A stretch of DNA of 17,097 nt from an uncultured Collinsella sp. (GTDB taxonomy: Bacteria > Actinomycetota > Coriobacteriia > Coriobacteriales > Coriobacteriaceae). The stretch is from positions 1 to 17,097 of the forward strand of contig UQJA01000031.1 in the NCBI GenBank assembly GCA_900541285.1, written 5' to 3'. Below are positions 1 to 7,651 of this stretch, in pieces (the stretch's first letter is position 1; every line of letters begins with the position of its first letter). Under the pieces are notes generated by a model. That model saw only the letters and a program-made list of their open reading frames with translations. It had not been told where the DNA came from and did no database searches. The translations under genes were made by a program, and so were the position numbers.

Positions 1-1380
<1,380 letters not shown>

Positions 1381-1900
1381 ATGTTGGGCTTCGAGCCCGT
1401 CCGGTCCTCTCAGTTCATCGCTGATCGGTTCCGTTCGATTCATATGGTTTTAGTATAGGAAAAGGAATTTCTCGGGGCCGCCTCTCGGCGGCCTTGCGAA
1501 AAACAAATCCAAGTTAGACCATTTCAAATGGTTCGATGTCTGCCCGGATGCGACACATCTGGTGTGTCCATCCTCGCAGTATCCGGTTCTCAAGGTGCAC
1601 GCTTTGCGGCTGATCCGGTCCGACCGGGCCGCGCGGCAAGGAGATATATTGCCAGACCGGAGGGGCGCCGTGGGCGGGAATCGCGCACTCCATATTTTGT
1701 TCACAAATGAATAGGTCCCTCAGTCGCATCGCTGAGGTTAAAACTGAAGCATTGGCTTCTGATATTGGCGATGACCAGCTGTTTTATGAGTATTGAGACA
1801 TCGGTCATCTCTGGAGCGCTACTTTACCCCAAAGGCATCAGCTATTTGTTTCCCATCGGTAAAAGGCGGGTTTTGTTCGCCAAGCGTTCTTATATATAGA
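1381..1900 (-). other. rRNA operon leader, no protein gene
   Basis: About 520 bases lie upstream of 16S without a credible protein gene. On the minus strand they hold several compact inverted repeats. 1476-1493 is a perfect 7-bp stem (GGCCGCC/GGCGGCC) closed by a GAGA tetraloop. 1546-1573 is a two-part stem built on GACACA/TGTGTC. 1519-1531 is a 6-bp palindrome. 1717-1738 has a CCTCAG/CTGAGG stem. A CTTGAGAACC block at 1579-1594 resembles the antitermination region of actinobacterial rRNA operons. I could not find a convincing -35/-10 pair for the rRNA operon. A TATACT on the minus strand (1452-1457) lacks a -35. The true promoter is probably further upstream, between about 1650 and 1900, where AT-rich stretches such as 1888-1906 occur. 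The complementary half of the 16S processing stem would lie beyond the left edge. Confidence 0.55.
1579..1594 (-). promoter_or_regulatory. boxA-like motif in rRNA leader
   Basis: The minus strand reads CTTGAGAACCGGATAC. TTGAGAAC-type blocks are a recurring feature of leaders and spacers in actinobacterial rRNA operons, where they belong to the Nus antitermination region. The position, about 200 nt upstream of 16S, fits. This is a motif match by memory only. It also implies that transcription starts upstream of this point. Confidence 0.4.
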
Positions 1901-1907
1901 TAGATAC

Positions 1908-1919
1908 GGGTTCGACCCC
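1908..1919 (-). repeat. T-arm-like motif after second Lys-type terminator
   Basis: The plus strand reads GGGTTCGACCCC, an almost self-complementary sequence matching the TΨC arm of tRNAs (GG-TTCGA-CC). No other part of a tRNA surrounds it. It lies 14 nt past the T-tract of the terminator at 1933-1962 in the direction of transcription. The same placement recurs after the other two tRNA-type terminators in the window (2087-2098 and 11087-11101). Confidence 0.5.
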
Positions 1920-1932
1920 ATGAAAGGGCGAC

Positions 1933-1962
1933 AAAAAAGACGGCCAACCGAAGTTGACCGTC
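1933..1962 (-). terminator. Rho-independent terminator behind orphan tRNA-Lys tail
   Basis: On the minus strand a 10-bp stem (GACGGTCAAC paired with GTTGGCCGTC, one G-T pair) is closed by a TTCG loop and followed by six T. It stands 14 nt beyond a fragment that duplicates only the last 19 nt before the terminal A of tRNA-Lys, so no complete gene is left for it to serve. It could still stop read-through toward the rRNA operon. Confidence 0.85.
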
Positions 1963-1975
1963 TCAACAATCTTTG

Positions 1976-1994
1976 GGTGGGCCGTCAGGGGTTC
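1976..1994 (-). repeat. Partial duplicate of tRNA-Lys 3' end
   Basis: The 19 bases GGTGGGCCGTCAGGGGTTC (plus strand) are identical to 2153-2171, the 3' end of the intact tRNA-Lys from the CC of CCA into the T loop. The base equivalent to the terminal A differs, so CCA becomes CCC. Past the T loop the sequence is unrelated to the tRNA: the D and anticodon arms are missing. The two copies are 177 bases apart in direct orientation. It is either an attachment-site-like duplication or the tail of a lost tRNA gene. Confidence 0.85.
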
Positions 1995-2098
1995 AGTCTG
2001 CTTCGCACGCGAACGCTGCGGCGCTTTCGCGCCTTGCGCGCTGCGCTGGCAAACGCTCACGCGTTTACTCAGCTCCGCGCCCTTTCGGGTTCGAACCC
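1976..2098 (-). repeat. tRNA-tail/hairpin element, Lys copy
   Basis: Read on the minus strand, this segment starts with a T-arm-like palindrome (GGGTTCGAACCC, 2087-2098). Three hairpins follow: AAACGC-GTGA-GCGTTT (2051-2066), GGCGC-GAAA-GCGCC (2020-2033) and TTCGC-GT-GCGAA (2002-2013). It ends in the partial tRNA-Lys tail (1976-1994). Two of the loops are GNRA tetraloops. The segment downstream of tRNA-Gly (10965-11101) has the same order of parts, and the first roughly 18 nt are clearly alike, starting CGAACCCGAAAGGG here and CGAACCCGACAGGG there. It has no coding potential that I trust. Its function is unknown; it could be a small non-autonomous element or a structured RNA. Confidence 0.6.
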
Positions 2099-2111
2099 GT
2101 GCCGCGGTAAC

Positions 2112-2143
2112 AAAAAAGCGGCCGGCATCCGCCAGTCGCTTTT
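2112..2143 (-). terminator. Rho-independent terminator of tRNA-Lys
   Basis: On the minus strand an AAAAGCG/CGCTTTT stem with a partly paired inner GC segment and a GGAT loop ends in a run of T (plus 2112-2117). It begins 9 nt after the tRNA 3' end. It may also end read-through transcripts from the aminopeptidase gene upstream, which has no terminator of its own. Confidence 0.8.
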
Positions 2144-2151
2144 CTATTCTA

Positions 2152-2227
2152 TGGTGGGCCGTCAGGGGTTCGAACCCTGGACCTTGGGATTAAAAGTCCC
2201 CTGCTCTGCCAGCTGAGCTAACGGCCC
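2152..2227 (-). tRNA. tRNA-Lys (anticodon UUU)
   Basis: The minus strand folds as a complete tRNA of 76 nt. The acceptor stem is GGGCCGT/ACGGCCC, the D arm contains AGCTCAGCTGGCAGAGC, and the anticodon loop is CTTTTAA with anticodon TTT, reading lysine AAA/AAG codons. The T arm is CAGGGTTCGAACCCCTG, the discriminator is A, and CCA is encoded. It is preceded by its own promoter and followed by a terminator. Its 3' end is partly duplicated at 1976-1994. Confidence 0.97.
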
Positions 2228-2236
2228 GCGGGTGGC

Positions 2237-2265
2237 ATTGTACCACGGTCTGGGACTATTCCCAA
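2237..2265 (-). promoter_or_regulatory. Promoter of tRNA-Lys
   Basis: The minus strand reads TTGGGA (plus 2260-2265), a 17-nt spacer, then TACAAT (plus 2237-2242). This places the start of transcription a few bases ahead of the tRNA. The -35 box overlaps the last codons of the aminopeptidase gene, which ends at 2256. Confidence 0.7.
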
Positions 2266-3536
2266 CTCCATTGGCCGTTCTGGAAAATCACAACTTCACG
2301 TCCATCAGGCGTAATGCCCGTAATATCGATGTCGTCCGTGCCGATCATAAAATCGACGTGCGTGCTCGAGACGTTAACACCATGCTCCAGGAGCTCCTCC
2401 TTGGACATGTCATACCCACCCTCGATGCATTCGGGGAAACCGACACCTAGCGCGAGATGGCAGCTAGCGTTCTCGTCATAGAGCGTATCGTAGAACAGAA
2501 CACCACTTTCGCGGATCGGCGTGTTCTTGGAAATGAGCGCGACCTCTCCCAGGTGAGCAGCGCCCTCGTCAGTATCGATGATACTTGCGAGCGTTGCCTT
2601 GCCCACGCGGGCGTCGTAGTCCACCACGCGGCCGCCCTCGAACTTAATCCAAAAATCGTCGACTTTATTGCCGTGGTGGATGAGCGGCATGGCCGAGTAC
2701 ACGATACCGTCGGCGCGCATGCGATCGGGCGAGGTAAAGACTTCCTCGGTGGGAATGTTGGGGAAGAAGGGGTGTCCATCGGGCGTCTTGCCCTTGCCGC
2801 CGGCCCACTCGTGACCCTTCGTCATGCCAATCGTCAGATCGGTTCCATTTGCCGCGGTGTAATGCAGGTAGTCGAAACGATTGTCGTTCAGGAAACGCAG
2901 GTTCTTTTCGAATGCGGCGTCATGGAGTTCCCAGTCGCTCTCCGGGTCCTGGCCATCGGCGCGCGCGGTGTGCAGAATCGCATTCCACAGCTTATAGATT
3001 GCAACCTCATCGGCGTCTCCCGGGAACACCTCGTGCGCCCAAGCCACGACCGGAGCGCCGGCGATGCACCACGGATTGATGTTGTAATCCAGTCCACGGC
3101 GGAAAACTTTGCACTGCGTATTCCTCGCCTTGGATGCCGCGGCCGGCTTGGCTGGATCGATGCCCTTGAGGGCCGCAGGATCCGCACCCTCGATAAAGAC
3201 AAAGCAGGCACCATCCTGGGCCAAGGAATCCAGCTGCATGCGCTTCCACTCGGGCGTCTGTTCAAAATAGCTTTTCTCGACATGCTCGTACGTGAGCCTC
3301 GTCACGGCATCATCGGCCCAAATGACCGTCACGTGGCCGGCGCCGGCAGCATAGGCCTCCGCGACCACCACGCGCGCAAACGGCGCGCACTCGACCGGAG
3401 ACTGAACGACAACCTCCTGGCCGGGCTTGACGTTTACGCCCTTGCGGACGACCAGGCGCGCGTAGTTTTTAATCTTGGGCTCCAGGGCCTTCATGCCCTC
3501 CAGAGCCTCTTCGACCGTCAGGGCAGCTCGAATCAT
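2256..3536 (-). CDS. M29-family metallo-aminopeptidase
   Basis: The product is a cytoplasmic metal-dependent exopeptidase that removes N-terminal residues from peptides, of the AmpS/PepS/thermophilic aminopeptidase type. Numbered from the upstream ATG at 3548, the likely metal ligands are E269 (in PTEEVFTSPD), E335 (in HLGEVAL), H364 (in ENASCHLALG), and H397 and D399 (in STHVDFMIG). The E-E and E-H spacings of 66 and 29 match what I recall for this family. The length, 426 residues, is slightly above the usual 400-415. I prefer the ATG at 3536 because GGAG lies 8 nt ahead of it; the ATG at 3548 (430 residues) has no ribosome site. It stands alone, with a terminator of the next unit upstream and tRNA-Lys directly downstream, and has no terminator of its own before the tRNA. 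A general peptide-recycling role is likely; substrate preference cannot be read from the sequence. Confidence 0.9.
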   Translation of the reverse strand: MIRAALTVEEALEGMKALEPKIKNYARLVVRKGVNVKPGQEVVVQSPVECAPFARVVVAEAYAAGAGHVTVIWADDAVTRLTYEHVEKSYFEQTPEWKRMQLDSLAQDGACFVFIEGADPAALKGIDPAKPAAASKARNTQCKVFRRGLDYNINPWCIAGAPVVAWAHEVFPGDADEVAIYKLWNAILHTARADGQDPESDWELHDAAFEKNLRFLNDNRFDYLHYTAANGTDLTIGMTKGHEWAGGKGKTPDGHPFFPNIPTEEVFTSPDRMRADGIVYSAMPLIHHGNKVDDFWIKFEGGRVVDYDARVGKATLASIIDTDEGAAHLGEVALISKNTPIRESGVLFYDTLYDENASCHLALGVGFPECIEGGYDMSKEELLEHGVNVSSTHVDFMIGTDDIDITGITPDGREVVIFQNGQWSWE

Positions 3537-3564
3537 GTGCCACTCCATCTATCTATAGAACAGT

Positions 3565-3595
3565 AAAAAGGCGCGCCGCAAAAACGACGCGCCTT
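3565..3595 (-). terminator. Rho-independent terminator of purC unit
   Basis: On the minus strand AAGGCGCG pairs perfectly with CGCGCCTT around a T-rich 12-nt loop, followed by a run of T. It lies 30 nt past the stop codon of the membrane protein at 3626-4201 and closes the purC transcript before the aminopeptidase gene. Confidence 0.85.
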
Positions 3596-3625
3596 ATATC
3601 TTAGCGATATGTATGGATACAAACG

Positions 3626-4201
3626 CTACTTCTTCTTGGAATCCTTCTTGTCCTCCTCGGCAGCCGAACGCTCGATAAGAGCGTTGAGCTTATTGTCGGA
3701 CATGCCCTCGGCCTGCGTGCGATACATGTTGCGTAGGGGGCGGATGCGCACGAAGTCATAGATAAAGTCGCCCAAAATGATGACGTAGGACAAAACAATG
3801 CCGACCATCTGGACAGGGCTGGACACCATGCCAGCGGGAGCGAAGTACAGCGAGGCCCAAATTGCCACGACAAGCACCATGCCAATGGCGAGCACAATCC
3901 ACCAGATACGACGGCGCTTGGTGTAGTCCTCGTCCTGCTTGAGGAGGATATTCGACACCGTATAGATGCGGTCCTCCTTGGCGCGCTGTTTAGCCTTGCG
4001 GGCGCGCTTCTCCTCTTTAGAGAGGCCCTCGAGGCTCTCGCCCTTCTCGAGCTCCTTGCGGCGTGCCTTGGATGAAGCCGGCACGACGTGAACAGAGCTT
4101 GCTGCCTGACGAGCGGGCTTGGCGGATGCGGCGGACTTGCGCGCAACCCCGGTAACCTCGCGGGATTGCGTGCGCTTGTTCGTGGCGCTACGGGTACTCA
4201 C
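3626..4201 (-). CDS. Two-helix membrane protein with basic N-terminus, function unknown
   Basis: This 191-residue protein belongs to no family I can name. Residues 1-100 are hydrophilic and strongly basic, with an alternating K/R/E stretch at about 45-77 that may be helical. Two hydrophobic segments follow, at about 100-121 and 131-151, then a short charged tail ending in a lysine-rich KKDSKKK. Both ends would sit in the cytoplasm if the two helices form a hairpin. The start is GTG, placed immediately after the purC stop (TAA-GTG). An AAGGAG lies inside the last codons of purC, 9 nt before the GTG. That arrangement makes translational coupling with purC likely. Its pairing with a purine gene may be only positional. 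It is followed by a strong terminator. Confidence 0.8.
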   Translation of the reverse strand: MSTRSATNKRTQSREVTGVARKSAASAKPARQAASSVHVVPASSKARRKELEKGESLEGLSKEEKRARKAKQRAKEDRIYTVSNILLKQDEDYTKRRRIWWIVLAIGMVLVVAIWASLYFAPAGMVSSPVQMVGIVLSYVIILGDFIYDFVRIRPLRNMYRTQAEGMSDNKLNALIERSAAEEDKKDSKKK

Positions 4202-5089
4202 TTATGCGTTCTCCTTCATGCTTGTGAACTGGGAGCCCGTGATGATCTGGAAGGCCTCGCGATAGCGCTCGGACGTGCCATCGATGACCTCGGCGGGCAG
4301 GTGCGGGGTCTCCCCCGTCATATCCCAGTTGGCCTTGAGCCAATTGCGGACGAATTGCTTGTCGTAGCTAGGCTGGATCTTGCCCTCCTCGTAGCTGGCA
4401 GCAGGCCAGAAACGGCTGGAGTCGGGCGTGAGGCACTCGTCGATCAGCGTGACCTTGCCATCAATAACACCAAACTCGAACTTGGTGTCGGCAATGATGA
4501 TGCCACGGGTCGCGGCGTACTCGGCAGCGGCCTTGTAGATCTTGAGGGAAAGGTCACGAATCTGCGTGGCGATGTCCTCGCCCACGATCTCGCAGCAACG
4601 CTCGAACGAGATGTTCTCGTCGTGGTCACCGATCTCGGCCTTCGTGGACGGCGTGAACAGCGGCTCAGGAAGCTTGGAAGCCTCGGTCAGGCCCTCAGGC
4701 AGCTGGATGCCGCAGACGGTGCCGTTCTCGTCGTAGGTCTTCTTGCCCGAACCGGTCAGATAGCCGCGGACGATGCACTCGATAGGAATCGTCTGGGCCT
4801 TCTTAACCAGCATGGCGCGGCCAGCGAGGTAGTCACGATACTCAGCAAACTCCTCGGGGAAATCCGCCGGGTCGATGGAAACGAGATGGTTGGGGACGAT
4901 GTCGGCAAACTTATCGAACCAGAATGCCGAGATGCGATTGAGTACCTCTCCCTTAAACGGAATCTCGTCGGGAAGAATGAAGTCGAACGCAGAAATGCGG
5001 TCGGTGGCGACCATCAGCAGGTTTTCACCGGCATCGTAAATATCACGAACCTTGCCACGGGAATCCGGACGACGCTCCATCGTTGTCAC
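4202..5089 (-). CDS. purC: Phosphoribosylaminoimidazole-succinocarboxamide synthase (SAICAR synthetase)
   Basis: The enzyme joins aspartate to CAIR using ATP, making SAICAR in de novo purine synthesis in the cytoplasm. Family motifs are clear (numbered from the upstream GTG at 5098): GKVRDIY at 15-21, ATDRISAFD at 31-39, PIECIVRGYLTGS at 105-117, ADTKFEFG at 203-210 and DECLTPDSSRFW at 220-231. The length, near 295 residues, is that of the long (fungal-like) single-domain form. Two in-frame GTG codons compete. The one at 5089 has AAGGAG 8 nt upstream; at 5098 the same site abuts the codon, so 5089 is preferred. The stop codon touches the start of the next gene. Its leader contains a hairpin (5121-5140). 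The other purine gene of the window, purB, is 4 kb away in a different unit. Confidence 0.97.
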   Translation of the reverse strand: MTTMERRPDSRGKVRDIYDAGENLLMVATDRISAFDFILPDEIPFKGEVLNRISAFWFDKFADIVPNHLVSIDPADFPEEFAEYRDYLAGRAMLVKKAQTIPIECIVRGYLTGSGKKTYDENGTVCGIQLPEGLTEASKLPEPLFTPSTKAEIGDHDENISFERCCEIVGEDIATQIRDLSLKIYKAAAEYAATRGIIIADTKFEFGVIDGKVTLIDECLTPDSSRFWPAASYEEGKIQPSYDKQFVRNWLKANWDMTGETPHLPAEVIDGTSERYREAFQIITGSQFTSMKENA

Positions 5090-5114
5090 GTGAGTCACTC
5101 CTTACCTAAATACG

Positions 5115-5140
5115 ACAGAAATGCGGGTTCTTTCCCGCAT
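5115..5140 (-). terminator. Weak terminator or leader hairpin ahead of purC
   Basis: On the minus strand ATGCGGG pairs with CCCGCAT around AAAGAA, followed by TTTCTG. It lies between the histidine kinase stop (5199) and the purC ribosome site. The T-tract is poor. It may end the two-component transcript, or act as an attenuator-like structure in a purC leader. Read on the plus strand the same stem is followed by GTTTTC, but no plus-strand gene needs it. Confidence 0.5.
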
Positions 5141-5198
5141 GTTTTCGCAAACTCGGAGCGGCAGGGACGCGGCCCCTCCTTCACCGAATAGCGAAAAG

Positions 5199-6764
5199 CT
5201 AGTGCTCCATTGTAGTAGATGCCGCGTCTGCCGTGTGCTCGCGGGGCAGATGAATTGTAAAAGTCGTACCCTTTCCAAGCTCCGACTCCACGGATATGTA
5301 GCCATGGTGACGCTCGACGATCTGCTTGGTCACGGCGAGGCCAACGCCCAGGCCGCCAGCTTCGCGGGCGCGGCTGGCATCGGCGCGCCAAAACCGCCCG
5401 AAGATGCGCGACAAATCGTCCTTGGCAATACCGATGCCAGTATCAGAAACGGCAATGCTGACGTGCTTGCGGTCACTGAGCACCGACACCACGACCCAAC
5501 CGCCCTCGGGGGTGTAGCGCATGGCGTTGCTCATGAGGTTGATAACACATTGCGTGATCATGTCGGGATCGGCCTCGACGACATCGTCGTGACCCTGGGT
5601 CTCGTCCGCAAAACGCAGGCGCAGATCGCGGTCGACAAACAGGCGCTCCTGGGCATTAACGATGGAACGCACGAAAGGAACCATGTCCACCGGCTCAAGG
5701 TTGAGCGGAGCCGTGCTGTTTTCCATGCGCGACAGGTCGAGCATCTGCTGCACCAGACGAGCCAGGCGACGCGTCTCGGAAGCAACAGTCTCCAAATGCT
5801 CATCGTCGGTGGGATACACGCCATCCTGCATGGCCTCGACCGTTGCGAGCATGGCCATAAGCGGCGTGCGAAGCTCGTGTGCAACGTCTGAGGTCAGGCG
5901 CTTCTCGTGTTTCATATCCTTCTCGAGCGAAGTGGCCATCTCATCGAAGGTCTCACCCAGCTGATCGATCTCGTCATCACCGCGCAGTCCCGTGCGAGCC
6001 GACAGGTCGCCGTCACGGATTTGCTTTGCGGTACTGGTGATGCGATGAATCGGCTTGGTGAGCATGCGCGACACGAGCGATCCGATAACGACCGAAATGC
6101 AGATTGCAACAACCGCGGCGAGGGCCATGGCGTTAAAGGTCTTCTCCCTAAACGCAGAGTCCGCCTTGGTGAGCAGAGCGTCGGAGCCGATGGCCCACAG
6201 CTTTACCTGTCCGACATGCTCGCCGGAAGACGTTACAATCTCGACGTTAGCAACACTATCGGAGTCGGTTGGAGCAGACGAGACTGGGCTATGCGATGCC
6301 CTCTTGTCGTGCGTGTCGTCGGTCGTAGCCTGGTTTTCGCGTACATCGGCGGTGGCGCTTGCCGAGGGCCAGGAATCGTCATAAACGATCACGCCCTTTT
6401 TATTGACGACCTGCATGCCCAGATCGTCGGAAACCAAACTCGACGTTGCGACCGTGCGCAGTTCTCCCGCGGTCCAAGAGCCGTTTTCCTCATATGAAGT
6501 CGCCAACTTCTCGGCAGCGGAATTTGCGATTTCGACGATATTGGAGCGTGTGTAATCCGAAAAGACCGTGCCCCACACAACAGAGACAACGCCCACCAGC
6601 ACCAATACTGTCATGAGCGATGTCAGAGCAAAAGCAAGTGCCATGCGCGAGGGATAGCTCATCGTTGGCCGTGAATCGGAACGAGGCGTGTTCCAACTAG
6701 CCTTGGAACCCGCCTCGCTCTCCTGCTTGTGCTTTTGTCCGATTTCAAAGCGCGCAGGTGTCAT
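5199..6764 (-). CDS. Sensor histidine kinase with HAMP domain
   Basis: This membrane-bound sensor autophosphorylates on histidine and passes phosphate to the regulator encoded just upstream. The 521 residues have a cytoplasmic N-terminal tail of about 40, a first membrane helix at about 41-66, and an extracytoplasmic sensor region at about 67-210 that includes a Ser/Thr/Asp-rich, probably unstructured stretch near 135-172. Then come a second helix at about 211-236, a HAMP domain to about 285, the H box LTSDVAHELRTPL with phospho-acceptor H296, the N box with N409/N413, the G1 motif DTGIGI at 441-446 and the G2 motif GGLGVGLAV at 470-478. The overall build is BaeS/PhoR-like. The ATG is 11 nt after the regulator stop, whose TAG overlaps the ribosome site AGGGA. 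The signal sensed cannot be told from the sequence. Confidence 0.93.
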   Translation of the reverse strand: MTPARFEIGQKHKQESEAGSKASWNTPRSDSRPTMSYPSRMALAFALTSLMTVLVLVGVVSVVWGTVFSDYTRSNIVEIANSAAEKLATSYEENGSWTAGELRTVATSSLVSDDLGMQVVNKKGVIVYDDSWPSASATADVRENQATTDDTHDKRASHSPVSSAPTDSDSVANVEIVTSSGEHVGQVKLWAIGSDALLTKADSAFREKTFNAMALAAVVAICISVVIGSLVSRMLTKPIHRITSTAKQIRDGDLSARTGLRGDDEIDQLGETFDEMATSLEKDMKHEKRLTSDVAHELRTPLMAMLATVEAMQDGVYPTDDEHLETVASETRRLARLVQQMLDLSRMENSTAPLNLEPVDMVPFVRSIVNAQERLFVDRDLRLRFADETQGHDDVVEADPDMITQCVINLMSNAMRYTPEGGWVVVSVLSDRKHVSIAVSDTGIGIAKDDLSRIFGRFWRADASRAREAGGLGVGLAVTKQIVERHHGYISVESELGKGTTFTIHLPREHTADAASTTMEH

Positions 6765-6775
6765 ATGTGATTTCC

Positions 6776-7498
6776 CTATTTCTCGTCCGACTTATCGGTC
6801 TTGGCCGGAGCCTCGAAGCGATAGCCGACACCATGGACGGTGTAGAGCCACTTGGGCTTCTTGGGATCATCGCCCAGCTTGGCGCGAAGATTCTTCACGT
6901 GGCTATCGATGGTGCGCTCATAGCCCTCAAAGTCATACCCGAGCACTTTCTCGACCAGCTCCATACGGTTATACACACGGCCGGGATGGCGGGCAAGCGT
7001 GGTGAGCAGCTTGAACTCGGAAGCCGTCAGATCGACTTCCTTGCCCTCGACCAAGATCTTGTGGCCCGAGATATCGATGACCAGATCGCCGAAGTCGAGT
7101 ACCTCGACGGCGGGCTCGTCGGCCTGATGGGCACGGCGGAACAGAGCGCGAACGCGGGCGACGAGCTCGCGCGGCGAGAACGGCTTAATCAGATAGTCGT
7201 CGGCGCCGAGCTCAAGACCGATAATACGGTCCTCGATCTCGCCCTTAGCCGTCAGCATGATGATGGGGACATCCGAGGTATCGCGAATGGTGCGGCAAAC
7301 GCGCTCGCCGGGGATCTTGGGGAGCATAAGGTCGAGCACGACCAGGTCGAACTGATGCTTCTCGAACTCCTCGATCGCGGACTGGCCGTCGCCGACGCCC
7401 ACAACCCAGTAGCCTTCGCGCTCGAGATAGGCAGCGACGGCGTCACGGATTGCCTTCTCATCCTCGACCAGCAGAATCTTTTTTGCATCTGAAGCCAT
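6776..7498 (-). CDS. OmpR/PhoB-family response regulator
   Basis: This is a DNA-binding transcription factor activated by phosphorylation from the adjacent kinase. Numbered from the ATG at 7498 (240 residues), the receiver domain has the acidic pair E12/D13, phospho-acceptor D56 in VVLDLMLP, T83 and K105 of the switch. The C-terminal winged helix contains RTIDSHVKNLRAKLG, the recognition-helix region of this family. I prefer the ATG at 7498 because AGGGGGG lies at a good distance upstream. An ATG at 7519 would add seven residues (MRQGGRV), partly made of that ribosome site. It is the first gene of a two-gene operon with the kinase. The upstream region has a TAAAAT at 7536-7541 but no matching -35 box that I can defend. 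Confidence 0.95.
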   Translation of the reverse strand: MASDAKKILLVEDEKAIRDAVAAYLEREGYWVVGVGDGQSAIEEFEKHQFDLVVLDLMLPKIPGERVCRTIRDTSDVPIIMLTAKGEIEDRIIGLELGADDYLIKPFSPRELVARVRALFRRAHQADEPAVEVLDFGDLVIDISGHKILVEGKEVDLTASEFKLLTTLARHPGRVYNRMELVEKVLGYDFEGYERTIDSHVKNLRAKLGDDPKKPKWLYTVHGVGYRFEAPAKTDKSDEK

Positions 7499-7555
7499 AA
7501 CACGGCCCCCCTGTCTCAATTAGCTAAGAACAAGCCCATTTTAACGCACCTGAGC

Positions 7556-7594
7556 CCGCCGGATGCCGCTATGACGCGGCAGCTCGGCAGGCGG
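7556..7594 (-). terminator. Nested hairpin between lipoprotein and regulator genes
   Basis: On the minus strand an outer CCGCC/GGCGG pair encloses a TGCCGC/GCGGCA stem with a 6-nt loop. It follows the lipoprotein gene by about 58 nt. There is no T-tract, so it is a weak terminator candidate. Nothing else was seen in this roughly 150-nt gap. Confidence 0.3.
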
Positions 7595-7651
7595 TACTCA
7601 CAATTACAACGCGTTTATTCCCCTGTTGGCGCCTTTTTAACCCCTCTAAGC

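Noticed and set aside
1452..1457. TATACT as the -10 box of an rRNA promoter
   Set aside because: No -35 box lies at 16-18 nt; that place is occupied by the GC-rich hairpin 1476-1493. A boxA-like motif further upstream implies an earlier start.
1920..2216. A 98-residue plus-strand frame ending in VGRQGFEPWTLGLKVPCSA
   Set aside because: This peptide is the antisense reading of tRNA-Lys and its repeat, a common mis-annotation.
1976..2227. Prophage or genomic island attachment site with an island in this window
   Set aside because: The direct repeat fits an attachment site, but only about 177 bases lie between the copies and no integrase or phage gene is present here.
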